64,000 nucleotides of DNA from Tubulanus polymorphus (lineage: Eukaryota > Nemertea > Palaeonemertea > Tubulaniformes > Tubulanidae). The number at the start of each line of letters is the position of its first letter. The first letter of the stretch is position 1. The stretch is taken from contig NC_134025.1 in the NCBI RefSeq assembly GCF_964204645.1, positions 1 through 64,000 of the forward strand. Reading direction: 5' to 3'. The notes under the pieces are model-generated. The model was not told where the DNA came from. It worked only from the letters and a program-made list of their open reading frames with translations, and did no database searches. Made by a program: the position numbers and the translations under genes. This document shows positions 1-16,591 of this stretch, in pieces.

Positions 1-909
1 TCGGAGTCAGTAGGGGTCAGTTGCAATCGGTCGGGGTCAGTCGGAGTCAGTCAGAGTCAGTCGCAATCGGTCGGGGTCAGTCGGAGTCAGTCAGGGTCAG
101 TCGCAATCGGTCGGAGTCAGTCGGGGTCAGTCGAGGTCAGTCAGAGTCAGTCGCAATCGGTCGGGGTCAGTCGGAGTCAGTCAGAGTCAGTAGCAATCGG
201 TCGGAGTCAGTAGGGGTCAGTTGCAATCGGTCGGGGTCAGTCGGAGTCAGTCAGAGTCAGTCGCAATCGGTCGGGGTCAGTCGGAGTCAGTCGCAATCGG
301 TCGGAGTCAGTCGAGGTCAGTCAGAGTCAGTCGCAATCGGTCGGGGTCAGTCGGAGTCAGTCAGAGTCAGTCGCAATCGGTCGGAGTCAGTAGGGGTCAG
401 TTGCAATCGGTCGGGGTCAGTCGGAGTCAGTCAGAGTCAGTCGCAATCGGTCGGAGTCAGTCGCAATCGGTCGGGGTCAGTCGGAGTCAGTCAGAGTCAG
501 TCGCAATCGGTCGGGGTCAGTCGAGGTCAGTCAGAGTCAGTCGCAATCGGTCGGGGCCAGTCGGAGTCAGTTGGGGTCAGTTGCAATCGGTCGGGGTCAG
601 TGGGAGTCAGTCGAGGTCAGTCAGAGTCAGTCGCAATCGGTCGGAGTCAGTCAGAGTCAGTCGCAATCGGTCGGAGTCAGTCGCAATCGGTCGGGGTCAG
701 TCAGAGTCAGTCGCAATCGGTCGGAGTCAGTCGCAATCGGTCGGGGTCAGTCGGAGTCAGTCGCAATCGGTCGGGGTCAGTCGAGGTCAGTCAGAGTCAG
801 TCGCAATCGGTCGGGGTCAGTCGGAGTCAGTTGCAATCGGTCGGGGTCAGTCGAGGTCAGTCAGAGTCAGTCGCAATCGGTCGGAGTCAGTCGGGGTCAG
901 TCGCAATCG
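1..909. repeat. 10-bp minisatellite with 40-bp higher-order pattern
   Basis: The first 909 bases are an unbroken 10-bp tandem array that runs off the window. It lies in the last visible IFT88 intron. Main monomers are tcggagtcag, tcggggtcag, tcagagtcag, tcgcaatcgg and tcgaggtcag. They often follow one another as a 40-bp block, which implies growth by multi-monomer units. There is almost no length variation, so all three forward frames stay open for long stretches without coding meaning. Confidence 0.97.
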
Positions 910-3900
910 TTTATTCTTACATTCGATATTATCAGGGAATTTACGATGTATAGTTTTATAAGTTTCTAAAGCTTGTTGATAATTTCCACTTCTACGATGA
1001 CAACTGGCAACCATTAACTGCCATTTTACTTGATTCGGTCTAAAATAGATGAGAAAATATTCAAATAGTAAAAACTTGCAAACAAATAAAATTCATATTT
1101 CATATAAACACTTACTGAACTATAGAAGCACGCTCGAAATATTGGATAGCTTTTTCGCAGAACTGTGAGTCGATATAATAAGCTCCTAACCACTCGATAT
1201 TCTCGATATTAGATGGAAAATATCGATATGACTGAAATATTTGAGAGGAAGATGAGAATCGAGAGTAAATATCGACGAATAAATTGAGACAATAATTCTA
1301 CGTACATCATAATGATACTGAAACGCTTGAGATTTATCTCCTTCATTGTCATAAATTTCACCGAGTTTCTGTAAAACTGAGGCATCAGTTGGAATGATAC
1401 TGAGTACTTGCATCAACCATTCAGTCGCTTGAGCTGTATCCTCTAATTGATCATAGCTATATTACTGTTAATTACATAACTATCTCTTTACTGGATACAG
1501 GATACCAGTATCAGCTACTGGATATTGGATACCAGTATCAACTACTGGATACATGATACCAGTATCAGCTACTGGATACAGGATACCAGTATCAGCTACT
1601 GGATACAGGATACCAGTATCAGCTACTGGATACATGATACCAGTATCAGCTACTGGATACAGGATACCAGTATCAGCTACTGGATACAGGATACCAGTAT
1701 CAGCTACTGGATACAGGATACCAGTATCAGCTACTGGATACAGGATACCAGTATCAGCTACTGGATACAGGATACCAGTATCAGCTACTGGATACAGGAT
1801 ACAAGTATCAGCTACTGGATACAGGATACCAGTATCAGCTACTCATTGAATTTTTTTATCTAAAGGATACATATCGGCTATTTGATACATGACTTGTGCA
1901 CTGTTTCGTAAAATAGCGTGAAGTTTGAAGAAACAATCTAAAGCATCTTCCAATCGTGCCAGTTTCTTATTACATAAACCTGAATATAACATGATTCACA
2001 GTTAGTATTCAGTCAGTGATTAAAGGTTACCATAGTTACAGTAAACATCCAACAAACCTAGATTGAACAATGCCTCGATACAAGATGAATCATTATTCAA
2101 AGCTTCTCTGTAGAATTCACGAGCTTTCTCATATTCCTTCTCTTCACACAAAACATTGCCTTTATTCACTAGAGCTGAAATATATACAACAAACACTACA
2201 TGGAGAGAAGGAGACAGTGGTAAGTGAGGAGGAGACAGTGGTAAGTGAGGAGGGATGTGTTACCCGATGGATTGTACCGATCTGCAGCTATTGCAGCATC
2301 AGCGTATTTATCAGCTTGTGCTAAATCACTCTCCTGAAAATAATATCAAACTACATCTCATTAAACAGCTACAATCAGTTCAGAGTGCCAGCAGCGGCAG
2401 CGGCAGCGGCAGCAGCAGCAGCAGCAAAAACAAAATATGAATGAATAAATGGTTTACCCCTGATTCAGCCAACTGTAGCATGCAAACATAGCAAACAAAC
2501 CGCTATATCAATATGTATCAATCGTTTAAAGGTAAATAAAGAAAATGACTCTTGCCACTTACCAGGAAATATAAGAATGATAAATTAGTAGCTGCTGTAC
2601 TGGCAACTTTAGTATCTTTCTTCTCAAATGACTTCAAAGTTTCAATCGCCTGAAAATCAATGAATAACAGAACGGACTATAGTTCATTACTCTCACCACA
2701 AGATATATGATATATGATACATGATATACGATATACGATACCTGGTTGAAATCTTTCTGCTTCAAATACATAATTCCTTTATCAATCTCTAAATCATGAG
2801 CCAAATCAACATACAGCGACATTTTCACTTGATCAACGCACCTGAAATCAGCCATCATACATTACTGACATAGTATGGTGAGGAGGTGAGGGGAATGAGG
2901 TGAGGAGGAATGAGGTGAGGAGGAATGAGGTGAGGAGGTGAGGGGGAATGAGGTGAGGAATGAGGTGAGGGGAGGAGGTGAGGGGTGAGGAGGGAGCAAG
3001 GGGTAGAAAACTGACCAATCATATCCAGCAGCGAATGTCGTTTCAATAACTGGTGCGATCATTTTAGCAGCTGTTTTTATACACCGTTCCGCTTCACTCT
3101 TCCTACAATATATACACCACGCCATCTATAGCTATTCATTTCAACTAACGCTAAAGTTAACACATCGCCCCCTATAGGATATCATACATACCTAGTTCGT
3201 TCTATTTGTCGTAAGCTGTCATTTTTAATCACTTCCAAAATCAGATTGTACTGTTTATCGTCCTGTAAATCAATCAATAAGAAACACGGGTTAGACCTAA
3301 ACTTAGCCCCCCCCCCAGGACCTGACTTACCCCCCAGGACCTCACTTACCCCTTGAGATAAGTATTTATCCTCATCATCGATGTGTAAATCAACCATCAA
3401 TAATTTTTGAAAAGCTTTTTTCATTTTTTCTCTGTCACCTAGAGCATAGTAACACAATATCAGATTGAAGCCTGTTTTAAAGTTAGGTTGTTCTTGCATG
3501 ATGTGTTCAAACGATGTTATTGCGTCGTTATATTGACCCATTTTCACAAACACTATTCCAATATTCTGCATTATTTTGATCCTTAAAAAGAAAAGCAAAA
3601 ACCTTTTTTCATATTTTCTCCAAATTTCCGATACAAAAAAGTGACAATGATGGAAGGAGATACAAACCTCATTTCTTTATGAGTATTTGGAACCTGATCG
3701 AGAGCCATTCGGTAATATTTGATAGATTTCGGATAATTTTTCTGTTTGAAGTAAATGTTTCCCATATTTACTTTTAATCGTCCTGGAACAAAAAAAATCA
3801 TAGATTCAATGCGTGTAATTTTATAAAGAATGATGAGAGGCTAGAGTTAGAGTAAATACTGACCGGCGTTACTGAACATTTTATTCTTGACAATAACCTG

Positions 3901-5170
3901 ATAGGTGTTCAATGCCTCGGCATGCATCTCATTTGCTGCGTATTGATTTGCCAAATTAAACAAAACCTATTAATTAATTAATAATTCATTAATTACAATC
4001 AGCTATAATTGATAAACAGCAGCAGCGGCAGCGGCAGCAGCAGCAGCTGGATCGAGGTTAATGTTTACGTACAGAATAAGTGAGGTCTAAATTAATTTGT
4101 TCACTGGTTCCAAGTTGTTCTCTTTGTCGAACTAAAATACGTTCCTTCCGACCGGCTTCTTTAGCTTTCTCTAACGCCTACAAATATACAGCACACTTAT
4201 ATAGCAGCGCCACCTATACATCTATAACAGCGCCACCTATATCAAACTTACTGTACTCAATTCTCCGCTACTATTCGCGAAACAACTTTCTTCTATCAAT
4301 TCGTTCACTTTCTTTTCTAATTGTTTTATTTTCTCTTCCGGACTAAAAATAAATAAATCGATGAAAAAGGAAAATAAAGCGATGAATGTTTGAAAAGAGT
4401 TACAGCTACAACAACAGGTACCTGTCTTCAGTTTTTGACTCCAATGGAGGAGCTGGACCTTGAGATGCTTGGTTTAAAGGATCAAACGAAACACCTAAAA
4501 AATAAATTATAATCATTTATCTTTAAGTGATGGGGACATACCGCGCCGGAGGAGGAAAGGGTTAGACGTACCTCTAGGTTGTGAAGTAAATCCTGCAGCT
4601 CTTACAGCGGTCATCGGTCGAGCGTTACCATCCTGTGCTCCGGTTACTGGACGTCCTAATGATGATATCATTCCACTCCTACCAGCAGCTTGAGTTCCTA
4701 ATCTTAAACCAGTTGGAGGTGGTTTACTACTACTCCCGGCCTAAAATACAATATCAAATACTCGCAACTTACAACATATTAGTTTTTAAAACAAATAAAA
4801 CCAAGATTGAATACTGAATATTTACGAGATTTTTTTTACGTCCATGACTGGTGCGCACTGCTTGTTGAAACGCTATATCATGTTCTAATTCCTGTAATAC
4901 ATAAATCAACATAGATATCAAATAGGCTTCAATACACCGGCCCGGTTCAATATACCCGCCCGGCGCAATACACCGGCCCGCCGCAGTACACCTTCCGGGC
5001 GCAGTACACGCGCTCCCGGCGCAATATACCCTCTGGTCTCAATACACCTGAAAACTTACCTCTGCTTCTAAAGTAGCGCTGTATTCGTTGAACCCTGAAT
5101 ATAAATCATCTTCATCTTCACCAGCGAGATGAACTTGTTCCATCATACTTAAACGATTCATACCTGCCAT
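1..5170 (-). CDS. IFT88: Intraflagellar transport protein 88 (TPR protein), 3' end outside window
   Basis: Core IFT-B subunit that carries cargo along the ciliary axoneme. Nineteen exons are visible, in transcript order: 5170-5060, 4891-4826, 4740-4572, 4494-4422, 4342-4252, 4177-4073, 3966-3864, 3782-3668, 3581-3350, 3262-3192, 3102-3016, 2841-2742, 2649-2563, 2333-2264, 2174-2058, 1979-1871, 1456-1306, 1231-1116 and 1039-921. Together they encode about 697 residues. The start gives MAGMNRLSMMEQVHLAGEDE, followed by a low-complexity N-terminal region and then successive TPR units such as VNMGNIYFKQKNYPKSIKYY and QNIGIVFVKMGQYNDAITSF. The last visible exon contains MVASCHRRSGNYQQALETYK, so the acidic C-terminal tail lies to the left of base 1. 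The family is about 820 residues long, so roughly 85 percent is present. Several introns hold minisatellites. The neighbour CDK8 starts 760 bp away on the other strand, suggesting a shared promoter. Identification rests on continuous similarity to animal IFT88. Confidence 0.96.
1491..1846. repeat. 27-bp minisatellite with internal dyad, IFT88 intron
   Basis: About 13 near-identical 27-bp units lie between IFT88 exons 1306-1456 and 1871-1979. Each unit holds an imperfect inverted repeat, ccagta-tcagc-tactgg, so every monomer could fold as a small hairpin. Confidence 0.95.
2876..3003. repeat. Purine-rich short repeat, IFT88 intron
   Basis: Irregular repeats of gaggaatgaggtgagg fill most of the intron between exons 2742-2841 and 3016-3102. 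The plus strand is almost pure G/A, and the transcript carries the pyrimidine strand. Confidence 0.85.
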
Positions 5171-5930
5171 TTACAGCAGCAGCAGCAGCAGAGAGCGCAG
5201 ACTCCTCAACTTTATAACAACAATCTACCAACAACAACAAACAACGTCAGGAGAGTTCTCTCAACTCAACCACAACTCAAAGTCCTAACCTAATAAAAAA
5301 CCCTTCCCTGCCTTGTTGTTCACAGCGCATGCAGGCCTTGAAACTTAAAAAACTTTCTAAATGAAAATACCTTCGTTTGTTGACAATTGATCAAACTGAC
5401 AGTTAACCGTTCAGTTCGGTTTGTTTAGGAATTTCACCGCAGCGACATCTATACACGGACACCGGATCGGACCACGCTAACCCTAACCCTAGGTCCTGTC
5501 CCCATTACGATCTAACCCTAACCCTAGGTCCTTTCCCCATTACGATCTAACCCTAACCCTAGGTCTGTCCCCATTACGATCTAACCCTTACCCTAGGTCC
5601 TTTCCCCGTTACGATCTAACCCTAACCCTAGGTCTGTCCCCATTACGATCTAACCCTAACCCTAGATTCAATTGAATCAATACGCGATATAGCTGTAAAT
5701 CGGCTATGTATAAATCCACGCAAAAAATAGATTTGAGAAATCGGTTGATTTTATTGAATAAATGGTTTATAGATTAAATCAGAAGTCTACATTCAATAAG
5801 TTGATTATTATTCTACTAATTGATCATTGTTCTAATGATTTATCTCTGCTCCTCCGCTGGGTAATAAACGCATCGTCTGCACTTCCGGTGTCATGGCCGC
5901 CGTCAATCGGAAAAAAATCTAGAAAAAACA
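5171..5930. promoter_or_regulatory. Divergent IFT88/CDK8 intergenic region
   Basis: This 760-bp spacer separates the two start codons and should hold both 5' UTRs and promoters. An AGC-rich stretch lies next to the IFT88 start. An ETS-like acttccggtg with gccgcc follows at about 5880-5902, close to the CDK8 start. No TATA box is convincing. A telomere-like array (separate entry) sits in the middle. The promoter role is inferred from position. Confidence 0.6.
5478..5665. repeat. Telomere-like CTAACCCTAACCCTA tandem array
   Basis: About five units of 34-36 bp each begin with ctaaccctaaccctagg and continue with a tcc-cattacgat segment. The core equals two copies of the animal telomere repeat (CCCTAA/TTAGGG), but it is embedded in a longer unit. 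This is therefore an interstitial telomere-like minisatellite, not a true telomere tract. Confidence 0.9.
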
Positions 5931-11275
<5,345 letters not shown>

Positions 11276-12139
11276 TAATTCACACTCTTTCTGTCTGCAT
11301 AAATAACTGGGTTATAATAATAATATATGATATTTTTCTATGAATTTGATTTTTGATATTTTCTTATCGAAAATTCCATCCACAAACCAGGAACTCTTCC
11401 ACAAACCAGGAACTCTTCCACAAACCAGGAACTCTTCCACAAACCAGGAACTCTTCCACAAACCAGGAACTCTTCCACAAACCGGGAACTCTTCCACAAA
11501 CCAGGAACTCTTCCACAAACCAGGAATTCTTCCACAAACCAGGAACTCTTCCACAACCCGGGAACTCTTCCACTTGGCAGCAAATCTCTCTCTTCCCTGA
11601 TAATGGACTGACCTCTCTCGTGATAACGGACTGACCTCTCTCCTGAAAATGGACCGACCTCTCTCCCCTGATAACGGACTGACCTCTCCTGAAAATGGAC
11701 CGACCTCTCTCTCCGGATAACGGACTGGCCTCTCGCCTGATAACAGACTGACCTCTCTCTCCTGATAACGAACTGACCTCTCTCTCCGGATAACGGACTA
11801 GCCTCTTGCCTGATAACAGACTGACCTAACCCTCCTGAACGGACCGACCTCTCTCCTGATAACGGACTGACCTCTCTCTCCTGATAACGAACCGACCTCT
11901 CTCCTGATAACGGACCGACCTCTCTCCTGATAACAGACTGACCTCTCTCCTGATAACGGACTGACCTCTCTCTCCTGATAACGGACTGACCTCTCCCTCA
12001 AGGCTATTTGACAAAGTAATATTTGTAAATCTATTAAACAATCATTTATTTGAACCTATTTTTATTAAACACATTTATCGAACCTATTTATTTACACACC
12101 ACAAATCAAATGATTTCATACAATCTAAAATTGGCTATT
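11276..12139. repeat. Convergent CDK8/NDUFB4 spacer with two minisatellites
   Basis: From about 11381 to 11572 there are about ten 19-bp units of caaaccaggaactcttcca. From about 11588 to 12000 there are about 17 looser 22-25 bp units around ctgataacggactgacctct. The spacer must hold both 3' UTRs. No gene is supported; the open frames here are repeat artefacts. Confidence 0.9.
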
Positions 12140-12731
12140 TTAATTAATAAATTTGAAAGGTCGATCTTTGTAAGCGACTTCACCATTTCTTATCTTCATC
12201 TCCCTCTGATTCTGAAAAACATCAAAATATATAAGCAATAAAAACTACCATTGTCTTAATTAAATAAACGGCATCATTCAGTGATTCAGAAACAACTTAC
12301 TCTCTGTTTTGTTATCAGTTTATAAAGTGCGACCATAGGTAGTAATCCAAAAGCCAGTCCAAGAACCGCAGTGTATGGTGTGGCGCGGAAATATTCATAT
12401 CCACCAGATCTGGTAGAAAAGTATCGTTGTACGGCCGGGTCAAACTGTAAATAATGTCACATTGTTGATCAGAAACATGAAATATACGACACAACAGGAG
12501 CCGAGACTGTTGTCAATGTCAGGCCCTGGCAGCCCTCCAGCCAGCAGGTAATGGATTTCTACTTACAATATAACCAGTCGTTCCTCTGTACGGATTACTC
12601 AATTTTTTTTGCCATTCTAATTTTCTTTCCGCTCTTAATTCCGCGCGTTCATTGATCAATCGTTTCTCTTCCGACGAGATATTGAAAAGTTTTCTCGGAT
12701 CCCAACTTAGTTTTTGACCGTCAGACGCCAT
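12140..12731 (-). CDS. NDUFB4: NADH dehydrogenase 1 beta subcomplex subunit 4 (complex I B15)
   Basis: Accessory subunit of the membrane arm of mitochondrial complex I. Exons 12731-12567, 12444-12301 and 12211-12140 encode 126 residues, close to the human 129. The N-terminal matrix part contains ISSEEKRLINERAELRAERK, then NPYRGTTGYIFDPAVQRY. A single membrane segment (AVLGLAFGLLPMVALYKLI) follows, and the C-terminus KIRNGEVAYKDRPFKFIN aligns with the human KLIQEGKLDRTFHLSY tail. There is no cleavable presequence, as in the family. The start codon lies in a TISU-like context (separate entry). EIF1A starts 595 bp away on the opposite strand. Confidence 0.93.
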
Positions 12732-12735
12732 CTTG
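12724..12735 (-). promoter_or_regulatory. TISU/YY1-like element at the NDUFB4 start codon
   Basis: On the minus strand the start codon reads caagATGGCGtc. This matches the TISU consensus (SAASATGGCGGC) except at one position. TISU directs scanning-free translation from very short 5' UTRs and is known at start codons of mitochondrial genes in mammals. The functional role here is inferred. Confidence 0.6.
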
Positions 12736-13326
12736 TAATGTTAGTTTCTACATTGTCATTGCGGTAATTAGTGTGACTCGCTAATGACATTAGACTGGTT
12801 GAAATTGGGTTAATATTAAATCATTTTATGGAATACGATCATTATTTAACGAATTTAAAAATCCTGTGCTCAATAAAAGTCATATCAATTTGACCTTAAA
12901 ATGATCAATAAATAATCAATTGAATTGAATTGAATGTGAATGTCATTAACCTCAAATAACCCTAACCCTAGCACCGGCACCGGGCCAGATCCGGACCTGT
13001 CGCTAACCCTAACCCTAGCTCGACACCGGACGCCACCATGGGCACCGGACCATGTGAAAACGGAGTCTTCCTAAAGAAAATATTATTTTCCCATAAAATG
13101 TTATACCGGTTATCTATTCTATCCCTAATCTATTCCTCATAATCTATTGACCTTTTTTATTCATTGATTATCCAGGAACGAGAAATAGAGAGGGCCATTG
13201 AAGCACTTCCGGTATTGGCCGGAGCGTTCCTTCGTTCTTTTGTATTTCCCTATCTGTGTCGATAGATGATGCATGTGTTGAATATTTGACATATTGTTTC
13301 TACGTCTCATTAATTCAACTGAAATC
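12732..13326. promoter_or_regulatory. Divergent NDUFB4/EIF1A intergenic region
   Basis: This 595-bp spacer should contain both promoters. At 12957-13015 it carries two copies of aaccctaaccctag separated by a GC-rich segment, echoing the IFT88/CDK8 spacer. At about 13203-13212 an ETS-like cacttccggt lies 115 bp before the EIF1A start. No TATA box is evident. Confidence 0.6.
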
Positions 13327-15256
13327 ATGCCGAAAAATAAAGGTATTTATGAGTTTTAAATGTTTACTTTCTTGAACATAGATTTGTTGCTTCATTTGTC
13401 ACAGATTTTCTTCAAAACTGAAAGGAAGAAATTCCTCTGATCACTAATCAGTCACCACCTTCCTCACTGATCGGCCTCCTTTCCCTCCTCTCTCCCTTTC
13501 TTCTTCGACGATCCACTTTTCATTCGTAATCCATTCTATTCTTAGGTAAAGGAGGTAAAAACCGCAGAAGAGGAAAGAATGAAAATGAAAGAGAGAAAAG
13601 GGAATTAGTTTTTAAAGAAGATGGGCAAGGTAGGTAACCGCCGGTAACAACACCCGATCATTGATTAATATTTGTCTAATAGTTGTTTGTTTCTATAGAA
13701 TACGCTCAGGTGATCAGAATGTTGGGAAACGGACGTTTAGAAGCTCTGTGTTTTGATGCTGTGAAAAGATTGTGTCACATTCGTGGAAAATTGCGAAAAA
13801 AGGTTTGTTGGAGGAACTGGAGGGAGAGGGGATATCTGAGCTGGAGGAAGAGGGGGTAGGCCTGAGCTGGAGGGAGAGGGGATATCTGAGCTGGAGGGAG
13901 AGGGGGTAGGTCTGAGCTGGAGAGAGAAGGGGTAGGTCTGAGCTGGAGGGAGAGGGGGTAGGCCTGAGCCGGAGAGAGAAGGGGTAGGTCTGAGCTGGAG
14001 GGAGAGGGGGTAGGTCTGAGCTGGAGGGAGAGGGGGTAGGCCTGAGCTGGAGAGAGAAGGGGTAGGTCTGAGCTGGAGGGAGAGGGGGTAGGTCTGAGCT
14101 GGAGGAAGAGGGGGTAGGCCTGAGCTGGAGGGAGAGGGGATATCTGAGCTGGAGGGAGAGGGGGTAGGTCTGAGCTGGAGGGAGAGGGGGTAGGCCTGAG
14201 CTGGAGGGAGGGGATATCTGAGCTGGAGGGAGAGGGGGTAGGCCTTAGCTGGAGGGAGAGGGGATATCTGAGCTGGAGGGAGAGGGGGTAGGCCTGAGCT
14301 GGAGGGAGAGGGGATATCTGAGCTGGAGAGAGAAGGGGTAGGTCTGAGCTGGAGGGAGAGGGGGTAGGTCTGAGCTGGAGGGAGAGGGGGTAGGTCTGAG
14401 CTGGAGGGAGAGGGGGTATCTGAGCTGGAGGGAGAGGGGGTAGGTCTGAGCTGGAGGGAGAGGGGGTAGGTCTGAGCTGGAGGGAGAGGGGGTAGGCCTG
14501 AGCTGGAGGGAGAGGGGATATCTGAGCTGGAGGGAGAGGGGGTAGGTCTGAGCTGGAGGGAGAGGGGGTAGGCCTGAGCTGGAGGGAGAGGGGGTAGGTC
14601 TGAGCTGGAGGGAGAGGGGGTAGGCCTGAGCTGGAGAGAGAAGGGGTAGGTCTGAGCTGGAGGGAGAGGGGGTAGGTCTGAGCTGGAGGGAGAGGGGGTA
14701 GGCCTGAGCTGGAGAGATAAGGGGTATCTGAGCTGGAGGGAGAGGGGAGGGGGTAGGCTTGAGCTGGAGGGAGAGGGGAGAGGGGGTAGGCCTGAGCTGG
14801 TGGCAGTTTTATTTAATCAATGTCTGTCTGTTTGTTTTGTATAGGTTTGGATCAGTCCTCAAGATATAATATTAGTTGGATTACGTGACTATCAGGACAA
14901 TAAAGCAGATGTCATATTGAAATACACTCCTGATGAAGCCAGGAATTTACAATCTTACGGTGAAATACCAGAAACAGGTAATGTGAGGGGAAAGAGGAGA
15001 AAGAGGGCTGTGGGATGGTGTGAGGAGGGAGAGGGGGGATGGTGTGAGGAGGGAGAGGGGGGATGGTGTGAGGAGGGAGTGAGGGGAGAGTTAGGCAGAA
15101 AGATGACTCACAGTTTCATGTATTGATATTTCAGCTGTAATTTCACATAAAGAATGGGATGATGATTTTGGAAATGTTGTATTCGGTGAATTTCAAGATG
15201 AATGCTCTAGTGATGAGGGTGAATTGGATGATGCAGATATTCATGATTACCCTTAA
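13327..15256 (+). CDS. EIF1A: Eukaryotic translation initiation factor 1A
   Basis: OB-fold factor that helps 43S complexes scan and that bridges to eIF5B for subunit joining in the cytosol. Exons 13327-13342, 13546-13629, 13699-13802, 14845-14977 and 15135-15256 encode 152 residues (human 144). The basic N-terminus [20 protein letters not shown] is nearly identical to human. The OB-fold runs through [20 protein letters not shown] and [17 protein letters not shown]. The acidic tail is divergent and ends in DDADIHDYP rather than the usual DIDDI. Intron 3 holds a 1-kb G-rich minisatellite. An AATAAA lies at 15801. The orthologue assignment is secure; only the tail is unusual. Confidence 0.96.
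13805..14805 (+). repeat. 26-bp G-rich minisatellite, EIF1A intron 3
   Basis: About 37 units are built on gagctggagggagagggggt plus aggcct or aggtct, with shorter gatatct variants. The sense strand has regularly spaced runs of three to five G, compatible with G-quadruplexes in DNA or pre-mRNA. It starts within a few bases of the splice donor at 13802. Confidence 0.96.
14985..15090 (+). repeat. Short G-rich repeat, EIF1A intron 4
   Basis: Three copies of a 22-bp unit (ggtgtgaggagggagagggg plus gat) follow the donor at 14977. Confidence 0.85.
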
Positions 15257-16591
15257 TACACATGTCTGTTTCTATCATATGTGTTGTTGATGTTGTTCTA
15301 AGGTAAGCAGGAAACTCCGACAGTTTATACTGGAGGCTCCGGCAGTTTATACTGGAGACTCCGACAGTTTATACTGGAGACTCCGACAGAGTTTATAGGA
15401 CGGGTATCTCAGATACTGGAGACTCCGACAGAGTTTATCGGACGGGTATCTCAGATACTGGAGACTCCGACAAGAGTTTATAGGACGGGTATCTCAGATA
15501 CTGGAGACTCCGACAGAGTTTATAGGACGAGTATCTCAGATACTGCAATTCTAGTCAAGCTCCTATAAACTATTTGACTCTCATTTTATGGTAGAAAATT
15601 GTATTGTTGCCACATTGCTGTGAATTCTCCAAATTAAGCCTTTATTTGATCTATTTCAGAGTTAAAGATGCGTTTTGTATGAAGATTATTTTACTTTCGA
15701 ACAACAGAAAATCAGATCATTATACCGACTGAAGTTCAAAGGGCGCCGCCTGGTGGCTTCATCATATTACTCTTTATATCATCGTATTGTTACAATGTAA
15801 AATAAAAACAATCTTGAAAACTGCAATTTCCGATTGCTGCTTTATATCAGCCTAATAACATTGCCTGCAGTCAGCTGCTAGCGCCCCCTAGGGGCCATTA
15901 TTATAACTAATTGTTAGTTCTGTATGTGTCTCTTAAATAATTCAAATTTGAATCATCAACACTGGATAAACTTCTCTAATAGGAGGAACTACTTGGCTCC
16001 TCCTATAGGAGGAACTACTGGCTCCTCCTATTGGAGGATATGAGGGTGCTCTGGCATTTATTATTGTTTTTCAATTTAATCGATAAATTTGAATTAAATG
16101 AGAAATATGTGTAAAAAGATAAATTGTGTTTTGTTCTTATTTTTTGGGGAAAAATATGGCAGCATTCTGGTGCTGATTTTACTTAGTTTGTACTGGTTGT
16201 AGCTGCTGAGTCTACTAGTGATATCCATCCAGAATGGGCTAAAAGTGGTTCACAAAACATAATAGTCAGAAAGTGCGACTTTGGAAGTTGATCTGAAAAG
16301 TGTGGACTTAATACTAATGAGCCCTGATTCTGTGCCGTGCTCCTAATGGGCAGTAGTCACAGTCCGGGTTCTCTGTCCGTGTCTTAGTCCGTACGATTTT
16401 CATATTAATATTGATGAGGTGAAGGTCATGGGGGAGACGCCATTTTAGATGCTGAAAACAATGAAAGTGAAATTTCTGGATTGTTACAGTATTTAGATAA
16501 ATTAGCTGTCAGTTTAAGAGTGTAGCACAGACGCCGTTGAGAGAAGGCAGCTTCTACTCGCAGTTCAACAACACAAGAAACTATCGTCAAA
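15257..16591. other. EIF1A 3' UTR and spacer to the zinc-finger gene
   Basis: At 15308-15545 a repeat of about 41 bp with ctccgacagagtttatagga occurs about five times. The likely poly(A) signal AATAAA is at 15801-15806. A CTCF-like site lies at 15879-15894 (separate entry). At 15975-16035 three short copies around aggaggaactactggctcct form inverted pairs. The last few hundred bases should be the 5' UTR and promoter of the zinc-finger gene. No further gene is seen. Confidence 0.6.
15879..15894 (-). promoter_or_regulatory. CTCF-like core motif
   Basis: The minus strand reads ccccTAGGGGGCGCTA. It agrees with 15 of 16 positions of the bilaterian CTCF core CCASYAGGGGGCGCTR. It sits between the EIF1A poly(A) signal and the next gene. 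Binding is inferred, not shown. Confidence 0.4.

Noticed and set aside
21-969. Ser/Arg/Val-rich proteins in three forward frames
   Set aside because: A 10-bp array cycles through all frames with the same peptide pattern; the real exon at 921-1039 is on the other strand.
5478-5665. True telomere or chromosome end
   Set aside because: Only two CCCTAA copies occur per longer unit, and genes continue on both sides.
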